Shown: piece by piece, positions 57,605 to 64,000 of the stretch
How the letters are laid out: every line of letters begins with the position of its first letter
Numbering within the stretch: the first letter of the stretch is position 1
Source: Oecophyllibacter saccharovorans
GTDB taxonomy: Bacteria > Pseudomonadota > Alphaproteobacteria > Acetobacterales > Acetobacteraceae
Reading direction: 5' to 3'
DNA length: 64,000 nucleotides
Assembly (NCBI RefSeq): GCF_006542375.1
Contig: NZ_CP038143.1
Coordinates: 1,426,001-1,490,000, forward strand
The notes under the pieces: model-generated
What the model was told of the DNA's origin: nothing
Seen by the model: the letters and a program-made list of their open reading frames with translations, nothing else
Database searches by the model: none
Translations under genes and position numbers: made by a program

Positions 57605-58990
57605 ATGGGAAAGGCGGGCAGTCAGGTGGGGGAACCGGTGGGCGAGCGGGCGTATTTCGGCACGGACGGGATCAGGGGCACGGCCAATGCCTGGCCCATG
57701 ACGGTGGAAGTGGCCCAGAAGCTCGGCCAGGCTGCAGGGCTGTATTTCAGCCGGCGCCAGAACCGCCATACGGTCGTTGTGGGCAAGGACACGCGGCTTT
57801 CAGGCTATATGATCGAATGCGCGTTGGTGGCGGGGTTTCTCTCGGCCGGCATGGATGTCACGCTGGTCGGCCCTCTGCCCACGCCTGCCATCGCCTTTCT
57901 GACCCGCTCGCTGCGCGCTGATCTCGGCGTGATGATCTCGGCCTCGCACAATCCCTATACCGATAACGGCATCAAGCTCTTCGGCCCTGACGGCTTCAAG
58001 CTTTCCGACGCGGTTGAGCTTGAGATCGAAAATCTGATGGGCCAGGACATCTCCGCGCGCCTGGCCACCCCCGACCGGATCGGCAAGGCCTCGCGCCTCA
58101 ATGACGCGGCAGGGCGCTATATCGAGAACGTCAAGGCGTCCTTCCCGCGCGGGCTGCGACTGGACGGGCTCAGGATCGTCATCGACTGCGCCAATGGCTC
58201 GGGCTACCGCGTGGCGCCCGCAGCCTTGTGGGAGCTCGGGGCTGAAGTCATCCGCCTCGGCTGCAGCCCTGACGGGCTGAACATCAATGACGGCGTGGGC
58301 TCCACCCATCCCCAGGCGTTGCAGGAGGCGGTGCGCAAGCACGGTGCACATTGCGGCATCGCCCTGGACGGCGATGCGGACCGCCTGCTGATGGTCGATG
58401 AGAACGGCCAGATCGTTGACGGCGACCAGATCCTGGCCCTGATCGCCACCTCCTGGAAAAAGCGCCGCCAGCTCAACGGGGCGGAAGTGGTGGCAACCGT
58501 GATGTCCAATATGGGGCTGGAAGCCTGCCTGCGCGAACACGACCTGGAGCTTTACCGCACGGCGGTGGGCGATCGCTACGTGGTGGAGAGAATGCGTGCA
58601 GGCGGCGGCAATCTGGGCGGCGAGCAGTCAGGCCATGTTGTGCTGTCCGATTACGCCACGACAGGCGACGGGCTGCTTGCCGCCCTGCAGGTTCTGGCTG
58701 TCATGGTGGAGACAGGCGCGCCTGCAAGCGAGGTCTGCCAGATGTTCAGCCCTTATCCCCAGCTGCTCAAAAACATCCGCTACCAGGGTGCGAACCCCAT
58801 GCAGCACCCTGATCTGCCGGCCATCTGCCAATGGGCCGAGGCGCGGCTGGGCGACAGCGGGCGGCTGGTGCTGCGCGCCAGCGGCACGGAGCCGCTTATC
58901 CGCGTGATGGTTGAAGCGCGGGATGAGGCGCTGGTGCGCGAGGTGGTGGAAGAAGTCAGCCAGCGCATCGAGGGGCTGATCACCGCCTGA
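57605..58990 (+). CDS. glmM: Phosphoglucosamine mutase
   Basis: A 461-residue enzyme that converts glucosamine-6-phosphate to glucosamine-1-phosphate for UDP-GlcNAc. The phosphoserine loop is [17 protein letters not shown], the metal loop [12 protein letters not shown], the sugar loop [12 protein letters not shown], and the phosphate-binding loop [14 protein letters not shown]. The ATG at 57605 follows GGGGAG and gives the expected FGTDGIRG start region; a 75-base upstream extension is unlikely. Confidence 0.96.
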   Translation: MGKAGSQVGEPVGERAYFGTDGIRGTANAWPMTVEVAQKLGQAAGLYFSRRQNRHTVVVGKDTRLSGYMIECALVAGFLSAGMDVTLVGPLPTPAIAFLTRSLRADLGVMISASHNPYTDNGIKLFGPDGFKLSDAVELEIENLMGQDISARLATPDRIGKASRLNDAAGRYIENVKASFPRGLRLDGLRIVIDCANGSGYRVAPAALWELGAEVIRLGCSPDGLNINDGVGSTHPQALQEAVRKHGAHCGIALDGDADRLLMVDENGQIVDGDQILALIATSWKKRRQLNGAEVVATVMSNMGLEACLREHDLELYRTAVGDRYVVERMRAGGGNLGGEQSGHVVLSDYATTGDGLLAALQVLAVMVETGAPASEVCQMFSPYPQLLKNIRYQGANPMQHPDLPAICQWAEARLGDSGRLVLRASGTEPLIRVMVEARDEALVREVVEEVSQRIEGLITA

Positions 58991-59053
58991 TCAGTCTCTC
59001 GCCACGCTGGCTGGTTTTTACTTACAGAGCCGCCCGGTGAAGCAGCAGCCAGA

Positions 59054-59812
59054 TCAGTGCATGACCTTCACGGCTTTTTTGGTCAGGGTCGGCAGCGGTA
59101 CATCGCGCGCTTCTTCATGCTCGGCCGTGGCAGAGTGGGGGTCTTCATTGCGGATGACATAGCCGCGGCCCCAGACGGTCTCGATGAGGTGGTCGATGCC
59201 GAATTTCTGCAGTTTGCGGCGCAGCTTGCAGACGAAGACATCGATGATCTTCATTTCCGGCTCGTCAATGCCGCCATAGAGATGGTTGAGGAAGGTGTCC
59301 TTGGTCAGAACCGTGCCGCGGCGGACGGCGAGCAGTTCGAGAATGGCATATTCCTTGCCGGTCAGGCTGAGGGGCGTGCCGTCAACTGTGGCCATGCGGG
59401 CCTCGAGGTTGAGCTCCAGCGGGCCGAGATGCAGGCGGGGCTCGGAGAAGCCGCGCGTCCGGCGGAACAGGGCCTGCAGGCGGGCTGCCAGCACTTCGCG
59501 GTCATAGGGCTTGGTGACGTAATCGTCAGCGCCGGCCGAAAACGCGCTCAGCTGAGCCTCAGTGGTGACAACCTCCGAGAGCACGAGCACGGGCAGGTCG
59601 ATATGCGCCCGGCGCAGGCGCTTGATCAGGCTGGCGCCGTCACAGTCTGCCAGGGCCATTTCAGTGATCAGCAGATCGAAATCATAACGCTGCAGCATGG
59701 TCAGGGCTTCAGTGCCGGTAGAGACGGCTTCGATCTGACAGGCCGTGGGGCGCAGCGCCTTGGTCAGGGCTGCGGCAGCTGAAGGATCGCTTTCAACAAT
59801 CAGGATAAGCAT
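59054..59812 (-). CDS. ctrA: CtrA-like response regulator with Glu at the phospho-acceptor site
   Basis: A 252-residue OmpR/PhoB-type regulator closely resembling CtrA, the alphaproteobacterial cell-cycle master regulator. The DNA-binding half keeps CtrA hallmarks: LTGKEYAILELL, TKDTFLNHLYGG, DEPEMKIIDVFVCKLRRKL and ETVWGRGYVIR. The receiver half keeps the switch Lys in DDYVTKPYD. The phospho-acceptor, Asp51 in Caulobacter CtrA, is Glu51 here (ITEMALAD; codon GAA on the reverse strand at 59660-59662), and the acidic pocket reads ESD instead of EDD. It may therefore act without phosphorylation. ATG 59812 has GGGAGA upstream. A 25-residue extra tail ends the protein. Confidence 0.85.
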   Translation of the reverse strand: MLILIVESDPSAAAALTKALRPTACQIEAVSTGTEALTMLQRYDFDLLITEMALADCDGASLIKRLRRAHIDLPVLVLSEVVTTEAQLSAFSAGADDYVTKPYDREVLAARLQALFRRTRGFSEPRLHLGPLELNLEARMATVDGTPLSLTGKEYAILELLAVRRGTVLTKDTFLNHLYGGIDEPEMKIIDVFVCKLRRKLQKFGIDHLIETVWGRGYVIRNEDPHSATAEHEEARDVPLPTLTKKAVKVMH

Positions 59813-59827
59813 GTTGGTTTCTCCCAC

Positions 59828-60411
59828 ATCAATGAAGATGATCTAAAGCTTATTATTTTTCGAATGCAACCCGAGATTGTTTTTAACGGCTCGGATGCAC
59901 CCTTGTGAAGGGTGGAACCCCACGGAAAACCACCATTTTCTTTAAATATTTTGTCAGCTTTCTAGAGCAGGCATTCATGACTGCTCAGGTCAGCTTTCCT
60001 GCCGAAAACCCTGAAAATTCCGCAAGGTGCGCGCGACTCGTGCTGAGCGCATATCTGGTATGTTTTAAAGGCCAAAAGGGACAACCTCTGCAGAAGTTAA
60101 GGGTGGTGCAGGTTGTGAAGCGGTTGTGCCCATGCAACCCGGATTCCGGCACGACGACCGGCGATGGGGCAGGACATACAGCAAGAGCTTTCAAATAGGA
60201 ATAGAAAGGTACTGTTTTTTTAGCGCAATTTTCATCCACGGTCCTTCAGCCCCTGTTTTTTCGGCGGCGGATCTTTTGCAGATCTTCTGCAGGGACGTAC
60301 GGATTTATTGACGTGCGGGCGCGCCCAGGCGGTTCAGCTTGCCGCCTGGCTCCGCTACAGTCAGCCCACACAGAAGTTCCAAAGAACCCCCGATGAGAAG
60401 AGGTCCGGAAG
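59828..60411. other. Intergenic region between the ctrA-like gene and the 60.4-kb gene
   Basis: About 580 bases, partly AT-rich, with a 7-bp perfect hairpin (CACCCTT, loop GTG, AAGGGTG, 59898-59914). A small open frame at 59905-60198 has no ribosome site and odd composition. No CtrA box (TTAA-N7-TTAA) was found by eye. It probably holds the promoters for both flanking genes. Confidence 0.45.
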
Positions 60412-60762
60412 ATGAGCGCAGGAAAACCCCCCAGCCCGGCTGAACTGTCCCCTGAACTGCCTTCTGAATTATCAGAGATCGAGCAGCTTTACGTGGAGCT
60501 GGCCGAGGCGGAAGCCAAGGCTGAGGCGCAGCTGGTGGGTGCTGAGGAAGCCCTGCTGGCAGCTCAGCACAAGGCCAGCCATCCGGCCGCCAGTGACGAG
60601 ATGGTGGAGGCGTTCGGCCGTTGGCTGCCCCAGGGGCGGCGCGAAATCGTTGCGGCCCGCAAGGCGCTGGAGAAGGCGACGCTGGAAAAGGACATGTTCC
60701 GCCGCTACTACCTGGCGCGCCAGCCGGTCTGCGCGCCCCAGCGTGATTCAGCCAGGGTGTGA
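60412..60762 (+). CDS. Small helical protein of unknown function
   Basis: A 116-residue protein starting with a Pro/Ser/Glu-rich stretch and then a long charged helix (ELSEIEQLYVELAEAEAKAEAQ, quoted in part) that looks like a coiled coil. A second helix is RREIVAARKALEKATLEKD. No signal or membrane segment. I do not recognise a family. A GAGGTCCGGAAG stretch before the ATG provides a ribosome site. It converges with and overlaps the next gene by 15 bases. Confidence 0.6.
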   Translation: MSAGKPPSPAELSPELPSELSEIEQLYVELAEAEAKAEAQLVGAEEALLAAQHKASHPAASDEMVEAFGRWLPQGRREIVAARKALEKATLEKDMFRRYYLARQPVCAPQRDSARV

Positions 60763-61308
60763 CGGGTCAGCCGGCGGGTTTCCGCCATGCGGCTGGGCGG
60801 GCAGCAGCGTGGCCAGCTGGGCCGGCGTGCCGAGCAGGGCGCAGACGACAGGATGCGTGCGGTCGCGCACCAGGACCAGGCGCGTCTGCGGGTCGCTGGG
60901 GAAGAGATCGCTTTCAAGCGTGAAGATCGAAGGCGGGGCTTTGGGCGCGTTCTCCTGCGCAGCGGGCTTGGCGTGATGCTCGCTCGCTTCAGCCGCCTGG
61001 GCCAGCAGGCGGGCTGAGATCTGCTCCAGTGCGGGCAGCAACTTGGTCAGGGCCACTTTCTCTTCCGGCTCGCCCTTGCCGTGATGGCTGAGCAATTCGT
61101 CCCATCCGGCCCGGGTGACGAAGACCGGCACGCCGTCAGGCGGGGTTTCGCGTTCGGCGCGCAGGATCCTGCCTTCCTGGGCCAGGGTGAGGATGTCGAG
61201 GGCCGGCAGGCTCTCAGGCACCAGCCGAACCTGGCGGGCGCCCTCACTGGTGCTGGCGCCGGCAGCTGAGGTGGGGGGAGCTGCGTGTGTATCCGTTGTA
61301 TCCGTCAT
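60748..61308 (-). CDS. SseB-like protein of unknown function
   Basis: A 186-residue protein with a Thr/Ala-rich N-terminus. A region follows with ALDILTLAQEGRILRAERE, VPVFVTRAGWDELL and a C-terminal FTLESDLFPSDPQTRLVLVRDRTHP block. The alternation resembles SseB-type domains only loosely. It follows the M29 peptidase by 36 bases on the same strand and probably belongs to that operon. The 3' end overlaps the convergent gene at 60412. Confidence 0.5.
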   Translation of the reverse strand: MTDTTDTHAAPPTSAAGASTSEGARQVRLVPESLPALDILTLAQEGRILRAERETPPDGVPVFVTRAGWDELLSHHGKGEPEEKVALTKLLPALEQISARLLAQAAEASEHHAKPAAQENAPKAPPSIFTLESDLFPSDPQTRLVLVRDRTHPVVCALLGTPAQLATLLPAQPHGGNPPADPSHPG

Positions 61309-61344
61309 GGCGTGCGACTCCGGCTGAAGGTGGGGGCAGGCGCG

Positions 61345-62601
61345 TCAGGCGTTGGTGTGAGCGGGGCTGACCCACTCGCCATTGCGCATGAGGGGGGTGA
61401 CGCGCCCGTCCTTGAGGCCGTCAACGTCGATTGTCGCATTGCCGATCATCCAGTCAACATGAATGAGCGACTGGTTGGCCCCGCGCTCGGCCAGCTCGGC
61501 CTCGGTCTGGCCCTCGGCGTTCACCAGGCATTTGGCATAGGCCTGGCCCAGGGCGATGTGGCTGGCGGCGTTTTCGTCAAACAGGGTGTTGCGGTAGAGG
61601 ATGCCGCTTCTGGAGATGGGCGATGAATGCGGCACCAGCGCCACTTCGCCGAGGTGGCGGGACCCTTCATCGGTGTCGAGCAGGCGCTGCAGCACGTCAT
61701 TGCCCGTATTGGCATGGGCCTCGGTGATGCGGCCTTCCTCAAAGCGCACCTCGATGCCGTCGATCAGCGCGCCCTGGTGGAACAATGGCTTGCTGCTGCT
61801 GACCCGCCCGCTGACGCGCCGGGCATGGGGCGTGGTGAACACCTCTTCCGTGGGGATGTTGGGGTTGCACACCAGCCCGCTGCGCGTCGTCTCCGCCCCG
61901 CCGGCCCAGTGGTGGCCGTCTGCCAGGCCGATGCGCAGGTCCGTGCCTTCGCCGCTGAAATGCAGCGCGTCGAACCGGGCCTCGTTGAGCATGCGCGCGC
62001 GTGCAAGCAGGGTGGCGTCATGGTCCTTCCAGGCGCGCAGCGGGTCAGGCCCGTCCACGCGCGAGGCGCTGAAGATGCCCTGCCACAGGGCCTGCAACGC
62101 CTGATCCGGCGGCAGGTCGGGGAAGACCTGCGCCGCCCAGGCCGGAGTGGCGTTGGCGACGATGCACCAGTTGGTTGCAAACTGGCTGATGAGCTCCATC
62201 GCCGGGCGGTTGGCGCGGCTGGCCGCACGGCTGGCGCGCGACAGGTGCTCGGGGTTCTGGCCTGCAAGCAGGGTGGGGTCGCCGCCGGTGATCGCCAGGC
62301 GCGCAGCCCCCTCCCTGAAGGCGCGCGCCACGCCTTCGCCCATCCAGGCGGCTGCCGTGTCAAAGCTGGCCTCCGTGCCGTACTGAAAGCGCGCAAGCGT
62401 GGTGACGTCATCGCTGTAAAGGGTGGTGACCAGACCGGCCCCCGCCCTGTAGGCGTGCTCGGTGATGCGGCGCACGAGCGGCACAGCGTCCAGCGGGGCC
62501 GAAAGCACCACCTGCTGGCCGGGCTGCAGGTTCAGCCCCACCCGCACAGCGACTTCACCCAGGCGGTCGAGAAGCTGGTCGTGGGAAAGGGCGTCCGTCA
62601 T
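61345..62601 (-). CDS. M29-family metallo-aminopeptidase
   Basis: A 418-residue peptidase of the thermophilic aminopeptidase T/AmpS family. Conserved parts include FSGEGTDLRIGLADGH, NIPTEEVFTTP, LDTDEGSRHLGEVALVPHSSPIS and the C-terminal HVDWMIGNATIDVDGL, which holds the metal ligands. It trims N-terminal residues from peptides in the cytoplasm. It overlaps hisC by four bases. Confidence 0.9.
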   Translation of the reverse strand: MTDALSHDQLLDRLGEVAVRVGLNLQPGQQVVLSAPLDAVPLVRRITEHAYRAGAGLVTTLYSDDVTTLARFQYGTEASFDTAAAWMGEGVARAFREGAARLAITGGDPTLLAGQNPEHLSRASRAASRANRPAMELISQFATNWCIVANATPAWAAQVFPDLPPDQALQALWQGIFSASRVDGPDPLRAWKDHDATLLARARMLNEARFDALHFSGEGTDLRIGLADGHHWAGGAETTRSGLVCNPNIPTEEVFTTPHARRVSGRVSSSKPLFHQGALIDGIEVRFEEGRITEAHANTGNDVLQRLLDTDEGSRHLGEVALVPHSSPISRSGILYRNTLFDENAASHIALGQAYAKCLVNAEGQTEAELAERGANQSLIHVDWMIGNATIDVDGLKDGRVTPLMRNGEWVSPAHTNA

Positions 62602-63761
62602 GGTGCTGGGGTCCTTGCAGCTGGGGGTTCACTGGCCGTTTCAGGCGCGGAGTCCGGTGCAGGCTCCGGGTCGCGCGCCGTTTCGCCTTCCGACACCGGC
62701 ATGTCGCGGAGGATCTCGTGGAGCGCTTTCACCAGCGCCTGGCATTCATCCTCCGTGCCGATGGTCACGCGCAGCCAGTCCTGCAGGCGCGGCGTGTCGG
62801 AGAGGTGGCGGACGAGAATGCCGCGATCGCGCAAGTCGCCTGCCAGTTTTTCGGCCGGTTGGGCGGGATGGCGCATGAGCAGGAAATTGGCGCGCGAGGG
62901 CAGCACTTCAAAGCCTGAGCGGGCCAGCGTTTCAGCCAGGGCGTCACGCGTGCCAGCGATGCGGTTGACTGTTTCCTGCAACCATTGAACATCCTGGGTG
63001 GCGGCGATGGCGCCTGCCTGGGAGGTGCGGGAGAGGGGATAGGAATTGAAGCTGTCCTTGACGCGGTTGAGCCCTTCGATCAGTCCGGGCGCGCCCAGCG
63101 CGTAGCCGACCCGCAGCCCGGCCAGGCCTGAGGATTTGGAGAGGGTGCGCACGACCAGCAGGTTGTCAAAGCGTTTGATGAGCCCGACTGCCGATTGCGC
63201 GCCGAAATCCACATAGGCCTCATCAATGATGACCGTGCATTCCCGCTGCGCCTCCAGCAGGGTCTCAAGCGCACTTGCAGGCAGCGCCAGGCCGGTATGG
63301 GCGTTGGGGTTGGCGATGACGATGCCGCCGCTGGGCTGCACATAATCCTCCACATGGAGAGAGAAGTCAGGCCGCAGGGGGATGACCTGGTAGGGCTGGT
63401 CGTAAAGGGCGCAGTAGACGGGGTAGAAGCCGTAGGTGACATCGGCGAAGAGGGCCGGCCCCCTGTCCTGCAGCAGGGCGCGGAAGGCATGGGCCAGAAC
63501 CTCGTCGGAGCCGTTGCCGACAAAGACGTTTTCAGCCCCCAGCCCGTGCCGGGCGGCAATGGCCTGGCGCAGGGCCGTGGCCTCGGGGTCGGGGTAGAGG
63601 CGCAGGTTTTCGTCAGCGGCGTCGCGGATGGCAGCCAGGGCCCGGGGGCTTGGGGGGTAGGGGGATTCGTTGGTGTTGAGCTTGACCATGGGCGCTGACG
63701 GCTGCTCGCCCGGCACGTAGGGGCGCAGGGCGTGAACGCGCTTGTTCCAGAACCGGCTCAT
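62598..63761 (-). CDS. hisC: Histidinol-phosphate aminotransferase
   Basis: A 387-residue PLP enzyme of the class II aminotransferase fold. The PLP lysine lies in RTLSKSSGLAGLRVGYALG, preceded by VIIDEAYVDFG and the NTNESPYPPSPRAL start block. It converts imidazole acetol phosphate to histidinol phosphate; some alphaproteobacterial homologues also act on aromatic amino acids. The C-terminal 30 residues are Pro/Glu/Ala-rich and extra. It overlaps both neighbours by four bases. Confidence 0.92.
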   Translation of the reverse strand: MSRFWNKRVHALRPYVPGEQPSAPMVKLNTNESPYPPSPRALAAIRDAADENLRLYPDPEATALRQAIAARHGLGAENVFVGNGSDEVLAHAFRALLQDRGPALFADVTYGFYPVYCALYDQPYQVIPLRPDFSLHVEDYVQPSGGIVIANPNAHTGLALPASALETLLEAQRECTVIIDEAYVDFGAQSAVGLIKRFDNLLVVRTLSKSSGLAGLRVGYALGAPGLIEGLNRVKDSFNSYPLSRTSQAGAIAATQDVQWLQETVNRIAGTRDALAETLARSGFEVLPSRANFLLMRHPAQPAEKLAGDLRDRGILVRHLSDTPRLQDWLRVTIGTEDECQALVKALHEILRDMPVSEGETARDPEPAPDSAPETASEPPAARTPAP

Positions 63762-64000
63762 GCGGGCGTGGCCCTGTTGTTTACAGCAGGACTTTCCGGG
63801 GCCGGGTCCTCAAAAAGCTTCAACCCCTGACGCTGGGCCAGGGCGCGGGCTGAAAGGCCGTCCATATCCGTGCGCTCGGGGTCTGCGCCGTGCTGCAGCA
63901 GCAGGCGGGCCATGTTCTCGCGCCCGAACATGATGGCGAACATCAGCGGCGTCCTGCCTGCATGGTTGGGGCGGTCCACTTCGGCGCCATGGGCGATGAG
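63758..64000 (-). CDS. Ankyrin repeat protein, C-terminal part (5' end outside window)
   Basis: The open frame runs off the right edge of the window. The visible end has the ankyrin pattern IAHGAEVDRPNHAGRTPLMFA followed by GRENMARLLLQHGADPERTDMDGLSA (quoted in parts: GRTPLMFAIMFG and ARLLLQHGADPERTD). Ankyrin repeats mediate protein contacts; no function can be given. The stop overlaps hisC by four bases, so the gene probably leads the operon. Confidence 0.8.
   Translation of the reverse strand, partial: LIAHGAEVDRPNHAGRTPLMFAIMFGRENMARLLLQHGADPERTDMDGLSARALAQRQGLKLFEDPAPESPAVNNRATPA

Noticed and set aside
59905-60198. Possible 97-residue protein in the gap before the 60.4-kb gene
   Set aside because: No ribosome site, an odd composition, and overlap with a hairpin at its start.
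61627-62988. A 453-residue forward frame opposite the M29 peptidase and hisC
   Set aside because: It spans two well-supported reverse-strand genes and has no family features.

Overview
The window looks like chromosomal DNA of a high-GC alphaproteobacterium, most likely an acetic acid bacterium (Acetobacteraceae). The clues are a fused IspD-IspF, an ATP12-type F1-ATPase assembly protein, a CtrA-type response regulator, a bifunctional ArgJ, a Tat-exported molybdopterin dehydrogenase subunit, and the gene order ruvCAB-ybgC-tolQRAB-pal-cpoB-tilS-ftsH-glmM. The genus cannot be fixed from the sequence alone.

Layout. 1-6.5 kb: housekeeping genes (3' end of an RluA-type pseudouridine synthase, an AsmA-like protein, an ATP12 chaperone, ispDF, apaG, a small acidic protein, tRNA-Gly). 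6.8-12.1 kb: a ProP osmolyte/H+ symporter that resembles enterobacterial ProP very closely, a GT4 glycosyltransferase, and an orphan molybdenum-hydroxylase large subunit. 12.3-35.7 kb: a large surface-polysaccharide region. It holds a complete ABC-dependent (group 2/3 capsule) exporter (OPX lipoprotein, KpsE, KpsM, KpsT) and KpsC- and KpsS-like proteins of the Kdo-linker pathway. It also holds two further GT4 enzymes, two tandem paralogous capsule-type transferases that each carry a duplicated beta-rich C-terminal module, and sugar-nucleotide genes (manC-type, galE). Tailoring or turnover candidates are a hexapeptide acyltransferase, a serine-hydrolase/discoidin fusion, an LtaS-like membrane transferase, a GH66-like lipoprotein and a lipid-hydroxylase family protein.

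35.7-41.1 kb: an exported protein of unknown function, a 2OG-Fe dioxygenase family protein, type II NADH dehydrogenase, argJ and a parvulin foldase. 41.5-59.0 kb: conserved housekeeping core (secA, yebC, ruvCAB, ybgC, tolQRAB, pal, cpoB, tilS, ftsH, glmM). 59.0-64.0 kb: a CtrA-like regulator with Glu at the phospho-acceptor position, two small proteins of unknown function, and a reverse-strand operon of an ankyrin protein (cut by the window end), hisC and an M29 aminopeptidase.

How it fits together. ManC- and GalE-type enzymes would supply GDP-mannose and UDP-galactose. The GT4 and twin capsule-type transferases would build the repeat unit, KpsS/KpsC would make the lipid-linked Kdo primer, and KpsMT-KpsE-OPX would export the polymer. 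The acyltransferase, hydrolase and LtaS-like protein could decorate or trim it. Most attractive for follow-up: the CtrA-like protein with a natural D51E change, the twin capsule transferases with duplicated C-terminal modules, the KpsC-like protein whose first catalytic half is eroded, and a GT4 gene that appears to start at CTG. Functions rest on recognisable family motifs; no database search was run.
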